Shown: positions 23,341 through 36,444, counted from the first letter of the stretch. The stretch is 64,000 bases of DNA from Protonemura montana (GCA_947568835.1 OX387604.1:5126001-5190000), one strand, 5' to 3'. Notes: generated from the letters alone by a model not told the origin. Program-made: numbers and translations.

Positions 23341-25838
23341 CTATGCGCCTTTCATTTGTAGCGATGTTGAATTGCCCAAATGTTATAGAGGGGATCTTTC
23401 ATTGCAGTTGACCCGACGACTATTGTAATCTGAGTGATGGACAAAAAGGGGTAAGAGTCCAAGAGCAGATGTTATGGTCACTTATTTTTGGACCCACAAA
23501 AAATCAAAGACGTCCGATATGTTATTATTTAAGGCTATTAGACGTAGAGGGGCGGTTATTTTGCATATAAGGGGACCAAAGGTCAAGGGATGTTACGCAC
23601 CCTTCCCGGTGACTTCCCTGGTCAGATAGTGTGTATTTTTTGCTGTTGGTTTTGTTTTTGGGGTTCTTAAGTGCTGGCGATACCTGCGTAACGCCTTTCC
23701 TATTCGTTACAGCAGCACACACCGGACACGTTCAGCTTGGTGCTGTTTGAAGATAGAACGCATTTACTATTATGACAGTTGATAGTACGAGATCCCGCAG
23801 CCGCCGGCCAATGTTGGGTGTACGAAAGAATTATTTCACTTCCGGGTTCCAAAAAAACCGTCCGATAGATAGGTGCGTACGTGTTGTCGGATGGGTACCG
23901 GGTGGGTCCGTCCCGCTCAGCACCCGATGACCACAATGCTAGCCGAACCGCGGTCGAATGTCTACCGGAAAAGGGACGCACGAAATAAGGGGTGCGCATA
24001 GATAAAAAAAGTCCATTGTTTTGATTTTTCACCTACGGTCCAACGTTATTCATCAATGGATAATTATTTCCTTTTATTTTAAATGTTTTATGCAGCTGTC
24101 CAGTAAGATAAATATGCTGAAAAATCTTCGCCCCATAATAATATGGTTGCATATGGTTAAAATCGTCCCATGGTTGCAGGCCGATGGTAGTGTTATTCTT
24201 TCTCTAGTCTAAGTAAAGGGTTTCAAACGCTTCCACCTAGAGATACTTAAAGATTCTCTGCTTGAAGTTGGACACCAGGAATGCTGGACACCATCATAGA
24301 TAGGGAAATACCTTAATGCTAAGGCAGTATTGCTATTATATTGATACGCAAAACATAGGAAAATGAAATACACGAAGTATGGTTACTATTCACTGGTAAA
24401 TGGATTCTATTTTTGACTAGACAAAATACAAAGACAGATCCAAAAATACTTTCTTTTGAATAATTATTGCATACTTCAGGCTACACAATCCACAACACAC
24501 AGAGCATACTACTTCTAGTAAACAAAAAAGTCGATCACGATTGTGCACTTCCATCGTGGAAAATAGATTCCTTTAGAAACCTGGTCAACACATAGCTACG
24601 ATCCGTATAAATGCCTTTTAAAGGCCATTTTTGCCAAATCTTAGAGGATTTAGATAGATTCGTAGACAGGGTTTTAGCCTGGCACAATTTTAATTTAAAA
24701 CATGCGTGATAACGAATCGCACAAAGATTATCAATTTTGTCAGATCTCGAGTAATATTTTAATTCAATTTATAATTCGTATTTAATTTGATGTAGATTTC
24801 ATCCAAACGTCCCGCGACCCTAAAAAAATTATCTTCAGTAAATTGTGAACTAAAAATGTGTACTTCGCCAGTGAATTTAATTAAAGTTATAAACTCTTTC
24901 GGGTGGAAAAATAAAACTTTTCTAATTGAAGAATACATTTTCAAACGCTTAGTCTTTGAAAGTTTGTCTTGGAGCAATCTAGTGAAATACAAACAATGCG
25001 ATTTCTTTTTTACGCTTGCAAAAATATCAATCATTTAAAAAAATATCTGTCGCTGATTTTAACCTGGTGTTAACTGAGTTTTGCTGAATTTTATTTTGAT
25101 TGAGAAGCTATTTGACTTTATCCATAAAAGCTGATGCTTGTCTATGCATTGTCTATTTTCTTGAAGTCCCTTTATGATTGCATATAATTAACCACTCTTT
25201 CCCTAGATTCTTGAAATTTTTCCGGAAGCATAGTTTCCTTTTTCAAGTCAGATCATCTTTCTTTACCTTCTTTATTTTTTTCCTTTCTTTCGTCTTTTCT
25301 GGACCCTTTCTTCCACGGGTGGAGATTTGGCAGAGATCAGGGTCTTTCTGGTTCATGCACCACCCGCTTAGTCAGTAACGCATTATGAGGCACTCACTGC
25401 ATCGGACAGCCCAATCAATTTCAACATTCGAAAAGTCCACTGCAGCAAAAACAGTGCAATACAACGAGCTGCTTACGCGATTAGACATCCAATTATTTTT
25501 TACAAGGACTTGTGAGCAGCCGTCGATGGAAACTTGAAAGAGAATGCCGAAAATATGTGGTTCTTTATAATGGCTAAATGAGCTAAAAAATTTTCTATGC
25601 AAAAATCTTATTTGAAGTATTACAAATGATTTGTTTCATACGATTCTCTACTTATGGACAACTATACTTCTCCGCTCACTTTCGCTTCAACTTGTACTTG
25701 TAATTAATGTCTGCCTTCAACGTCGTCCATATTTTCGTGCACACCTCTAGTTCTCTTTACGACGCTTATTTTAGCATAATCCAATACAGTTTTTAGTTAA
25801 TAATTGCTAGTTTCTGGGTGTTAAAGCCGATAGTTTTT
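23341..25838. other. Noncoding DNA with a CpG-richer block at 23.5-24.0 kb
   Basis: From about 23530 to 24000 the sequence is richer in CpG than its surroundings and carries a minus-strand open frame (23700-24032, 110 codons). I recognise no motif in it. The block could be an old mobile-element remnant or a regulatory patch. The rest is AT-rich with nothing distinctive. Confidence 0.4.
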
Positions 25839-25901
25839 AGATGCCAGTTTCTAGATGCTAGTTTCTAGATGCTAGTTTCTAAATGCTAGTTTCTAGATGC
25901 T
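25839..25901. repeat. 14-bp tandem repeat GCTAGTTTCTAGAT
   Basis: About four and a half copies of a 14-bp unit occur in tandem, each containing CTAG. More degenerate GTTGCTAGTT-type strings continue to about 25970. Confidence 0.8.
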
Positions 25902-26004
25902 GCAGTTGCATGTTGCTAGTTGCTGCTTGTTAGTTGCTTCTAGTTGCTAGTTTCTAGTTTCCTTAAGTTGCTCCACAGTTTCTGGTTCATGATCTAAAAC
26001 ATCC

Positions 26005-26112
26005 ATGATCTACGATCCACAATCTACGATCCACGATCTACGACTCGTGATCCACGATTTACGATACACAGTTTAAGATAATCAATCTATTATCCACGTT
26101 CTACGATCCAAC
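26005..26112. repeat. Degenerate GATCCACGATCTAC repeats
   Basis: CGATCCACGAT and ATCTACGAT units of about 10-14 bp recur roughly eight times with substitutions. It looks like a small decaying minisatellite. Confidence 0.7.
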
Positions 26113-28069
26113 GAGCGGTGCTTTGAGTGGCCTGAGCGCCTTCCCCACCAATTTCCTTGGCAACCAGTGAAAAACAAACGGGAAATCTATTCAACAACTT
26201 TCCACGAGGATTCGTTAAGAAAATCATTAGGGGCTCAATTGTTTTTTTTTCTTATACATTTCCGCCGAGTGTTTTTTCCCCGTGAAAAAGTGTCGTTGAA
26301 TCCACTTGAGCAGTCCCCTTTTCAAGCTGCTAATCTCTCCTGGTTTTGGCAACTGCCTGAGAAAATGGCGCCTTTTCTTTCGTTGTGCAGTGTTCCGAGA
26401 GCGATTTCAATAGTTATAAACTGAATTGCTTGAATTCAATGCATTTTATTAAATGGTCAAAAGTAATAAAGTGTTCTTAATTTTATGATGGAAAGTGCCA
26501 ATGAGACCAACGCTGACTCCTACCACATTCATGTGCATATTAAGTTTTAATTGCAATCAAGTATCAAGTATCAGATATATATTTTCCTTTCTTCGGTTTA
26601 CTCGTATGCATCTGGTTCTCGCATACATCTGCTATGTGTATTGGAATTAGGCTTTTAGCTCAGAAGACATAATTTATTGTAGTTCTTCACTCCTTTCGCT
26701 GATAGGTATATATATGAATTCACTAATTGGTGTCTTCATTCCTCGGCTTGGCCTCTTAGGTTTAACTTCACTTATTGGTATTACTTAGTATGTAAGCGTG
26801 ACTAAACTCGACTTCACTCATAAAGAACTTCGCTCTATGGAAAGACTTCACTCAAAAGTGTGAATTTGATAGAAATGCGGACGCTGACATCGCCATTAGC
26901 TGCCTGTACTCACAATCCCGTATTAGAGTAACGTATTCCGTAGGTGACTTATAGTTTTCTGTGCCTGCTTATAATCTTCTTTTTGAGTAACAAATAACAG
27001 AATCATTTTATGTCATTACTTGTAAGAAATCAATTGGCCACATTTAATATTTTAACGCCTTAAAACTAAGCCAAAATCTGCTTCTTCCAAAATTAATATT
27101 AAAAAAATCATCAAAAATGTTTGACATGTGTTAGTGAACTATAATTGGCTGTTGATTTCTTAGTCGATACGCTCTCGTTCTTATTATTATTTTAGTCCAA
27201 CCCAAGCGGCAGATATACATTTTGAAAACAAATATTGCGTTATTGAACAAGGAATCAGTGCTAAATACGAAAGAAACAATCTATTTTCTATTCTATTATC
27301 TATGAGATATTTTATCTATATCTATTATCTATTTTATTGCCGAATAAAAATTGTCGCTTCCTCGCCTCAGCATAACCAATCTCTTCACGTTAAGTCTAGG
27401 ACCATCGTTGTGTTTTTCACTTTCACATTTTGAGCCAATTTAAGGAATCTTATGGATAGACGCTAACTCATATTAATAACACGTGACGTTATTAACACTA
27501 TTATTAAATAACACGTACCAAATATACCCCTATATTACCAGTTTTTTTCAAACAGATAGATTTTTATGGAAGGCTCCTAGAAAAGATTATTTCTCTGTAG
27601 AAAACAAAACAAATTTAGAATTGTATATAATTGGGTTTACCCTCTCGCTACTTAGGCACATCAATTTGCATGGCTATGAGACAGGCTGCCTACTCTCTCG
27701 GCGTTACTCATTGCAATGGGAAGCTCTGGTAAAATTTGCTTACATCTTGTTTAGTGGTATTGTTTTGTTGGTATTTTAGCAGTTGGAGACGCGATTTTTA
27801 TTTTTTTCGTCGGCCTGGTTTGAACTTGGCCCAAAAATTCAAGACCCAGCCCTGCACAAGGCCGGAACGTTAAATATTACGACTCCCGACCCGGCCCTAA
27901 ATCTTTTGCGGTTAGTAGACTTGACTCGAAAAAGCCCGAAAATCCGCGAAAATAAAAAAAGTCCGCAAATTTGATAACAAGTCTGAAAATATCTTGAACC
28001 CGGCCTGAGTGAATTGATCTAGAAAAAGGTGGGTTAATGGCGAATTTCCACCAGTTTTGGAAGGAAGGA
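26113..28069. other. AT-rich noncoding DNA
   Basis: AAAATGGCGCC at 26362 repeats the GATGGCGCC-type string seen at 16317. At 27810-27930 there are several GGCCCGGCC-like strings in a GC-richer patch. I see no supportable gene. Confidence 0.45.
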
Positions 28070-28084
28070 GGGGGGGGGGGGGGG
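28070..28084 (+). repeat. Poly-G run of 15
   Basis: An uninterrupted run of 15 G follows a short GGAAGGAAGG stretch. It lies about 220 bp left of the 43-bp array. Confidence 0.9.
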
Positions 28085-28304
28085 CGATTTCAAAGTTTTC
28101 ACGGCTATAATGAAGTCTCATTACATTTAAATCAGTTTCCAATTGCTGAATATTTATGTCTTCTTTCTCGAGGTGCTGAAATCTCATATCACGGGTTTCA
28201 TCCACAGATATTTGTCAAATTGTTCAAATTTCATGAAACAATGCAAGCCTTCTCCTAAGGCTTAGAGAAGGTGTATCAAGACTTTAAATAAATAGTAAGC
28301 GTGA

Positions 28305-28889
28305 TGTGTACAACCGCGTACATTGAACAGTACATCACTGGGTGGACATCGTACACCCGCGTACATTGACCACTACATCACTGGGTGGACATCGTACACC
28401 CGCGTACATTGACCACTACATCACTGGGTGGACATCGTACACCCGCGTACATTGACCACTACATCACTGGGTGAACATCCTACACCCGCGTACATTGACT
28501 ACTACATCACTGGGTGGACATCGTACACCCGCGTACATTGACTACTACATCACTGGGTGGACTCCGTACATCCGCGTACATTGACCACTACATCACTGGG
28601 TGGACATCGTACACCCGCGTACATTGACCACTACATCACTGGGTGGACATCGTACACCCGCGTACATTGACCACTACATCACTGGGTGAACATCCTACAC
28701 CCGCGTACATTGACTACTACATCACTGGGTGGACATCGTACACCCGCGTACATTGACCACTCCATCACTGGGTGGACTCCGTACATCCGCATGCATTGAC
28801 CACTACATCACTGGGTGGACTGCGTACACCCGCGTGCATTGACCACTACATCACTGGGTGAACTGCGTACACCCTCGTTCATTGAACAC
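28305..28889. repeat. 43-bp minisatellite, 13 units plus a partial one
   Basis: Units beginning TACATCACTGGGTGGACATC start every 43 bp from 28331 to 28847 without indels, after a partial leading unit. A variant with GTGAACATCCTACAC and TTGACTAC appears twice (near 28471 and near 28686), which indicates a higher-order duplication of several units. Each unit has GTACACCCGCGTAC, a segment bounded by GTAC at both ends. End units are the most diverged, as is usual for arrays that turn over in the middle. Confidence 0.95.
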
Positions 28890-28961
28890 ATTTGGAAACA
28901 ATGTTTCCAGTGGGATTAAGAAGTACAACCAAACAAAAAGGGTTTTATTTGTCGGCGGCGT

Positions 28962-28990
28962 GGGGGGGGGGGGGGGGGGGGGGTGGGGGG
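28962..28990 (+). repeat. Poly-G run of 22 plus GGGGGG
   Basis: Twenty-two G are followed by T and six more G. The run lies 70 bp right of the 43-bp array. Confidence 0.9.
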
Positions 28991-31900
28991 TCGTTGTAAA
29001 ACATAAACTTAAGTTCTGATTGATAAGCTCACTACACTATTCAAACTATGGCATGCATTTAGCCTTTTACTATGACAGTTATCATTTTCGGATAACGCTT
29101 GATACAACGCGACCCTCTAAATTGAATGATTGTAATTGACTGGGCATTTTGTTGGTAGGACCAATGTATTACTGATACAATGTGTAATAATTTATATTGG
29201 AATCAGTTCTGACGACTTGTAATGTGCCACTAAAGACTTCCGAATCTTTGAGGGATCAAAACTAATCCAATCCAAACTAAGAGCTTTTGCCTAAAATATT
29301 AGAACTTACGGACTCATGCATTCACAGTCGCCACAAGATGGTTTTTATTTAGAAATGTGTAGATCACACTGTCAATTAAACACGGACGTTTTCATGACGA
29401 GGAGAAAAGCCTTAAATTGGATTCCTTGTGAGCTGTGCCGTCGGTCGGTGGCACTTTTTCTAAACACTAGGCAGTTACAGCAAAATATGCACTTTTATCA
29501 CGTTATTTGCATTTAAACGAAGATTGAAATAGTGCAAGCTAGAGCTCGATCCAAAGTTTCCTTATTGGTTTAAAATGTAAAAACTTAAAAAAATCGAAAT
29601 TTCGATGCCCTTTTTCACAATTTTGAGCATCTTTGGAAAGAACATTTATTTTTACGTATCAAGAACATCTGCGCAGTGTCTTCGATCATGTAGAATCTGC
29701 TATGAAAGAAGGAAGTTGAGGTCGCAAATGCCAGCTTCCGTGAACAAGATCTAGCAAAACACCGTTGCCCTGCCCCCCCCCCCCCCCCCACACCGAGAGC
29801 GCCGCATTTGCGGTGCGTAGCATGGGATAGTCGTGCAGGTAACATTTTCGGTCTTATAAGACAAAAAAAAGTTTCGACGTTATAGGAGTATTCTACGGTT
29901 TGCCACGGCACCCTTTTCCTCTACGTTATTAGTTTGGACTTTGGACTTACGACGTGGTTGGTAGACGGATTGCTTGCTCTTGTAGCAGGTCAAAGGTTAA
30001 ACATTCATTCTTAAAACTTGGAACGTGATAAAATACTTTACTTTCACTTTTTTAAAAGCATAACTTTTGAACAACTTTATTTTATATGCCGTCTTCTCCT
30101 TTCTTCGAAAGGCGTACTGCGGTGAAAGATAGGCTATAGGGTGAACACTAAGTCGGTGATTCTGCAGAAAAAAAAAAAAATTTGTGAGGAAGCCATCACT
30201 ATAAAGTAGAACGTCACGAAATCTGTGTTGCATTAATGCAAGGTGTTCTTACTTTGACATTTAAGAACAGAATATAAAAGATTGCTAATTGATGTTCCTT
30301 TGAAGCAATTTAGTTACTGCCAAGCCAATCCATTTAGAGCAAAAGGTTACAAATTCGATTTGGGAAAATATAAAAACAACCATTTTACTTTAGGTGTTTA
30401 GGTTATCCAAACCAATATTTGATAAAACATTTAGCGAAATTGGTTTCGTATCATCTGGTAGCAATCGCGAACTAAAAAATTGATTGCAACTTTTTTTATG
30501 AAATCGCTTTGTTTACTCATTATGTGCAATTATTTTTATTAAGAGTTTAGATAAATGTGTTTGTCAAAGTATGTAGCACGGAGTGTTCCCAAAGGTAATT
30601 TTAGGGATGGGATTCTGAACCTTACCACATGGAGCAAAAAACTGGAATTAATTAATGCAAGATGGATGAAAAAAACTCTGAATTCACTGAAGACGTTAAG
30701 GGGGTAGAAGGGAATAAACCATGCAGATATATGATAGCATCGGTGTTCTTTAAAGATATAAAGGGTAGAAAATGAAACATCACAGAGCCCATGCAGACAG
30801 CCAAACGGCCCTTGGGTTCGGAGAAAAGGGTTAGGGAAATAATTTGATTAAAAAGAATAAGGTTTACTGGCATTGATTTGAATATTCATAATTTATATAC
30901 CTACCGATACCTTCGTATTATTAAAGTAATCATGCAAAGGAAATATATAGAGGAATCTGACTTTTGTTTAATCTTTCAACGTGCTTTTGGTTCTGTTTTT
31001 GACTGAGAGTTTACGAACGTTGTTGCTTTTCGTTAAACTGGAAATCATATTTAATGTGAAAATAACACAGAATAAGTTCACATACAGAAAAAACAAACAA
31101 GAAATAAATAAGTTAGCTAAAAAAAGTGTATATTTCAACAAAAAAATCCAGTTCAATTCAATATTGAACAGTTAAAAGCTGAAAACATAAATACTTGCTA
31201 AAACTGGCCACATTGCGTACCAATTAAAATGATGGCTTGGATAAAATTAAAATAAGCAAGCTTGATTGTTTGAAAATGGTGTAAAATCTTGATACTAAGG
31301 TAATTATTCGGCAATGTTTTTGATTGGAGAAAAAGCTTGTTTACCAAGTTTATTGATTACTACTGTCTATTGAGTCAGTCTCAGTGTGGCCTGTGGTGTT
31401 TGAGATGGCAAGGTGAACAGTTTCTACCTACCTTGTAGGTTGGGGTGTACTTGAATATGTTACCTCTTTCGTCCGTTCACGCACGACCCAAAAGCACACA
31501 GCAAGAAATCTATTTTCTTTCTACAGCCAACCACTACTCTTTCACCTGAATTCTTAGAGGCTACCGCGCAACAATCAATACAGCCGATAGATATTACGAT
31601 ATTTTTCCCGAGTTTTCTTTAGAGGCAGTTCATTAGGTTCATTTTCCTTTGAATTATTTAAAGAATTCCGTCCGTAGCAGCTGGGTTTGTGAAGCATGTT
31701 CATCGTGAACGTGTTACGACAATCCTCCTCAAAGGTGCTGGCAAGTGGTTCCACTGACAGAACTGCCTGCACTCGTTATCTCTAATGTATAAGGGTACAA
31801 CTGCTAACAATCATTTGCTAAAGTACACAACGATCTGAGAATAATATAGACCTTATTTCAGTACGAATTACATGGTTACAATTTGACCAAATACGAAATA

Positions 31901-33127
31901 TTCTTGAACATTCTTAAAAAACCGTTAAACAGTCTGAAATTTAAATGCAGTGCGAATCAGTGTTCATGAAATATTTGACCCTATAATGGCCCCTTGAAGG
32001 TCACTAGCTTTGCTCAGTTTGGTGGTTTCCCAAACTAGGTCTTGGTCTAGTTGCAAGTTGCAAACTTTCTGAGTCAATGTATTTAAAGACTTCCTGTTTG
32101 GTTTATACAAGATTTTCGCTTGCACTCACCCCTTCACTCGCACCCCCTTCCCCCTCGCCCTTCCAACAGATGAAGCACCCACAGGCCTGTCTTAAAGACT
32201 GTAACATCATCTCTCCTTATCTTACGTAACACAATACCTAATGTTACACTGCAAATCTGGTAGACACACTTGGCTCATACTGCATTTATTCTATCAATTT
32301 ATTTTATTAAGGGTGCAGTTTTATTACGAACTTCTTTTTTTTTTGGGCTTTTCATTAATTACACTTTGAAAAGTGATAATTTCTTAGAGACATTACAGTG
32401 CGATTCCAGAAAGTGCTCTTTAATTTTCTGTCAGGCTAACAGGACTAGATCATTACCAGGATAGGTATGGCATAAAAGCCCGCTACGCTGAGCTGCTCGG
32501 CTAGTGATGAACTATTTTCAGGCTAACAGGGTTATGTCTAATTGCCAATCATATTGGTATGAGATGGTTGGTTAGGGTCAGGGAATTAGGTACGAACATT
32601 CTGGAGCATGTATGCCCTTGAGGTGAAATATTGTGTCATTTTAAGTTATTGTCCTTTTTTTTTGTGCCCCTGGTTGGCACTCTACCCTTGCACCCTTGAT
32701 AAAGGTAAAATTACAGCGAAGGTATTTATAATTTTTGTCAATATTATTCGTTTTGGATTCACTGCCTGTCCATTCAAGGTTAAACTAATATTTATTCAAT
32801 GACAGACAGCAAACTCGAAAATTCCATAAAATTTCATAAAATAGTATGATTTTGGTGGTTAGCAATGGAACAAAGTATATACATTTTTGTAACGGCTTTA
32901 TCAAGCGAATTGCGCAAATTTGAAAGATGTCATTTTGAAACCATATATCTGGTTGCCTATTTGCTTGCTGTCATTTTTGAAATAACCCCACGTGCCGCAT
33001 GCAGAAAATAATAAAAAATACCCACAAAAATAGCTTGCAAGCTGCGCACAAAATGCTACGCTCATCAATCGTACATTGTTTGCAGTATTGAAATGGGCAG
33101 TATAGGTCACTACTGCCATTGGTTTTG
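28991..33127. other. AT-rich noncoding DNA
   Basis: Apart from the poly-C run at 29773-29789, I see no array or gene. A 12-bp CAGGCTAACAGG string occurs twice (near 32432 and 32520). Open frames are at most about 98 codons and unrecognised. Confidence 0.5.
29773..29789 (+). repeat. Poly-C run of 17
   Basis: Seventeen uninterrupted C lie in otherwise mixed sequence. It is equivalent to poly-G on the minus strand. Confidence 0.9.
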
Positions 33128-33823
33128 ATCCTTGGTCCTGGGTCCTTGGTCCTTGGTCCTGGATCCTAGGTCCAGGGTTCTTGGTGCTTGGTTCTTGGTC
33201 CTGGGTACTTGGTCCTGGGTACTTGGTCCTGGGTACTTGGTCTTGGGTTCTTGGTCCTGGGTCCTTAGTTCTGGGTCCTTGGTCCTGAGTCCTTGGTCCT
33301 GGGACCTTAGTCTTGGGTCCTGGGTCCTAGGTCCTGGGTCCTGAGTCCTAGGTCCTGGATTCTGGGTCTTGGGTCCTTGGTCCTGGGTCCTGAGTCCTTG
33401 GTCCCGAGTCCTGGATCCTTGGTCCTGGGTCCTCAGTCTTGGGTCCTTGGTCCTGGGTACTTGGTCTTGGGTTCTTGGTCCTGGGTCCTTGGTCCTGGGT
33501 ACTTGGTCTTGGGTTCTTGGTCCTGGGTCCTTGGTCCTGGGTACTTGGTCTTGGGTTCTTGGTCCTCGGTACTTGGTCTTGGGTTCTTGGTCCTGGGTCC
33601 TGGGTTCTGGATCCTGGGTTCTGAGTCCTTGGTCCCGAGTCCTGAGTCCTTGGTCCTGGGTACTTGGTCTTGGGTCCTTGGTCCTGGGTACTTGGTCTTG
33701 GGTCCTTGGTCCCGAGTCCTAGGTCCTTGGTCCTGGGTTCTTGGTCCTGGGTCCTTAGTCCTGGGTACTTGGTCCTGGGTCCTTAGTCCTGGGTCCTTGG
33801 TCCTGAGTCCTGGGTTCTTGGTA
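33128..33823 (+). repeat. Heptamer array TCCTTGG / TCCTGGG, ~99 units
   Basis: The whole block is built of 7-bp units: TCCTTGG, TCCTGGG, TACTTGG, TCTTGGG, TCCTGAG and similar, usually alternating to give a 14-bp phrase. Larger phrases such as CTGGGTACTTGGTCTTGGGT recur at 33445-33570, so it also amplifies as longer blocks. Because 7 is not divisible by 3, the array reads as a VLGPWSW-like peptide in three overlapping frames. These frames (up to 158 codons) are not genes. The strand bias is strong: T/G-rich on +. Confidence 0.95.
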
Positions 33824-34439
33824 CCAACTCAGTGCACTTCGCCCGCCCGATAGAACCAACGAACGAACAACGTGGATCCGACAGATGGGCCAGACTACAG
33901 AACACGTGGATCGCCGATGGCTTCATTTGTAAAAACATGACACTGATGCATTTACATCGATATTGTTATCATTTTGTCTCGGATCTTGATGGCATATCTT
34001 ATAGCGTCGTTATAACTCCTTAAACCGTGCATACTCAACGATAATTTCATTCAGTATTCACTTTTTTACAGGCATTGCCTAAAGTAACGTAAAGGTGAGT
34101 TCGATTTTGTTAGCTTTCCTCAATGATAGCCAGAAAAAAATAACATACAGTCAAAGAAAACGGTAATTACTTCTTGAAAGAGGTGCGGGTTGGCAAGTAT
34201 TCGTAGCGTCGCAAAATTCTTTCCAATAATAATTCCAGCGTTGTTTATCGGAAGGTTTATGTAAATTTTTTGTTTCATTATACACATATTATACCTGTAG
34301 GGCTATAGCTTATTGATTGAACAACGATTTCATTTGCAAAAACAGGTTACTTTCAATGAGACTGTACTGATCTCGATCGTTATAGATATACGCATTTTGC
34401 AATAAAAAAAAACTATGCGTAGGGGTAGTGGTGACCGGT
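33824..34439. other. Noncoding spacer
   Basis: A short CpG-containing stretch directly after the array (33838-33930) gives way to AT-rich DNA. No gene is seen. Confidence 0.45.
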
Positions 34440-34462
34440 GGGGGGGGGGGGGGGGGGGGGGG
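34440..34462 (+). repeat. Poly-G run of 23
   Basis: This is the longest homopolymer in the window. It is followed by a G-rich, C-poor strand up to about 34610 (GGGTGGTGG, GGGTGGGGGGAGGGGG). Proline-rich minus-strand frames over it are artefacts of the run. Confidence 0.9.
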
Positions 34463-34739
34463 AGGTGAGGGTGGTGGAAAGGGGTGGTGGGATGCAATTT
34501 GACGGGGAGTGAAAGGGGCTGGAAATGCAGCTCGGAAATTGCATATATGCACGTTTGTAATGTGTGTGAGCGAGGGTGGAAGGGTGGGGGGAGGGGGTCT
34601 GGATTGTTGGGATTTTCCCTTCACACGTCATGTGGGGAAGGCTTTTTGGGAGAAGAGGAAGAGGGAATATATGCCCTTTACAAACACGTATGCCCCTCCC
34701 CTGAATCGCATTACCGATAACAAATATATCGCGCGTTAA

Positions 34740-35960
34740 TTTCGTCGAGCTGCCAGCCTGATTGAGCTATATTCTGCCACCGAGGCTGGCACTGGCGGTG
34801 CACCCAGAGCAGCTCACCGGCATTTGCACGGATTCCTTCGATTTGCGAACACAGACCTACCAACTCTCACCTGCAGGCAATTTTTCTCAAGTAAATGCAC
34901 CGGCTGGTCTCTGGACCATGCCGCGATACACAAGGAGCGGAATTCGACGAAACTGTCGTCCACGATCATTGGAAATATGCAGCTTGCAGCCAGCAGCTGG
35001 TCAAGATGTGCAGTGGTCCTCTTGGAGCAAGCAATTCCTTTCCACCAACGCATTCGGGCATCTTCATCTCCAGCCTCGTGCTGTCAGCACCTTTCCATGC
35101 ACCCGCCGCCCCCGCCTACCCGCCCCCCGCCCCCACCAACCGCCCCTGCCGCCGCCGCCACCACCACTAGGGGCGACCCATGTTTTTGGCATCACTGCAT
35201 CAGATCCACACATTGCATTTCTCGTTATGCAATTTTCTCCCTCTCCCCCTACCGTATAGCGAGTGAAAAAAAAACTTGCGCATTTTCACCATGTTTACTA
35301 AAACATACCCCTAGTACAGCATTGAACATCTATATCGCTCTACTTTTGTAATGCCTATTGCCGTGTGACCATTTCGCACAAACCATCCATTAAAAAAAAA
35401 TCACCCACCCCTCCTTTCGTACCATTTTCCCCTATAGCCACATGTTATGCATGTATTTGCGAATTTCAGTTCGGCTGTGCAGCGGCGGCGGCGTCGGTCA
35501 GTTCAGTAGTCGGTAGACAAGTTGCCTGTGTGAAGGGCTGATAGAGCTGGTTTTGCACTCCTCAATCGCATGAGGCTCGTCACAGAAAGGGGATGAGTAG
35601 GTTACGGCAGCAGCAGCAGCAGCAGTAGCGGGGGGTAGGAGTGCATCCCAGTGCAATGTAATGCAGGCTGGCTGGCAGGCAGGCAGCAGGCATAAGTGCA
35701 GTGCAACTGAGTCAGAGGCGAGATCGGGCGAGTTCGGCCCAACAGTGCAACTTGCATGGCGCTCATCTATTCAACGGTACGGTCTGCAATGCTTTCCAAG
35801 ACTGGCACGTTTACACGATTCACACGTGGGCGAGTTCTCTGCTACCACGAAAGTGTTTCACGCTGGTTGCCCGTGCTGTCGTACAAAACTGCGTTATGTT
35901 TACAGCGTGTTTCTACCGGCGGCAATGCGTGTTGCGATTTAGTGTTTTGTTTCGCATTTA
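34740..35960 (+). promoter_or_regulatory. GC/CpG-rich block, candidate promoter or leader exon
   Basis: Several overlapping frames (up to 175 codons, 34762-35351) stay open in different frames over a GC-rich stretch, which points to base composition more than to coding. A CCGCC-rich run lies at 35100-35165. At 35480-35510 the strand reads GGCGGCGGCGTCGGTCAGTT, with two TCAGT initiator-like motifs at 35498 and 35503. A (CAG)6 tract lies near 35610. No donor is convincing. A promoter with a GC-rich leader is possible but unproven. Confidence 0.3.
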
Positions 35961-36230
35961 TTTTTGATCGTTTTGATTAGCCATGTTTTATGTTAAGGAA
36001 ATATTTCCAAAGTCAACTGTGAATCACCTTGATTTTTCTGTTATGTTTGTTTTTTCTTTACAAATATTTAGATTTTTTTTTGGTTTTCATTTTTATATGC
36101 GGAGTAAATAGATTTTTTTTCCAAATCGGTTCACTAGCTCTCTGGTGTATTTTTGTTTATTGAAGTGATTACGGGAAGCTGAGAGTCAATGCGCCAGTCA
36201 GTTGTCTGTGTTCACAGTGAGATTTGCGGA

Positions 36231-36380
36231 GCTTAGCAAAGGCTAGGAAAGACTGTCGGAGGCTATAAAAGACTATTGAAGGCTAGGAAAGACTATCGGA
36301 GGCTAGGAAAAGCTAGCGGAGACTAGGGAACGATAGTAGATGATATGGAAGGCTAGCAGAGGCTAGGAAAGTCTATGGAA
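36231..36380. repeat. 20-bp repeat GGCTAGGAAAGACTATCGGA, ~7 copies
   Basis: From 36241 the units fall exactly every 20 bp for seven copies. The middle copies (36301-36360) are the most diverged. The sequence is purine-rich on +. Confidence 0.85.
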
Positions 36381-36444
36381 TCTTAGACAAGTGAGCACAA
36401 ACGCATGGTGGCAAGTGGCCGCCGAGTCAAACCAATACAGGCAC

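Noticed and set aside
23700-24032. 110-codon minus-strand frame as a mobile-element protein
   Set aside because: No catalytic motif or recognisable domain is visible, so it is mentioned only as part of a compositional block.
33369-33853. Open frames of 117 and 158 codons with a VLGPWSW-like repeat
   Set aside because: They read the heptamer array in overlapping frames. All three frames are open only because of the unit sequence, and there is no unique domain.
34762-35351. 165- and 175-codon overlapping frames
   Set aside because: Several frames are open at once over GC-rich DNA with a CCGCC run, which is expected from composition. No conserved motif is recognised.
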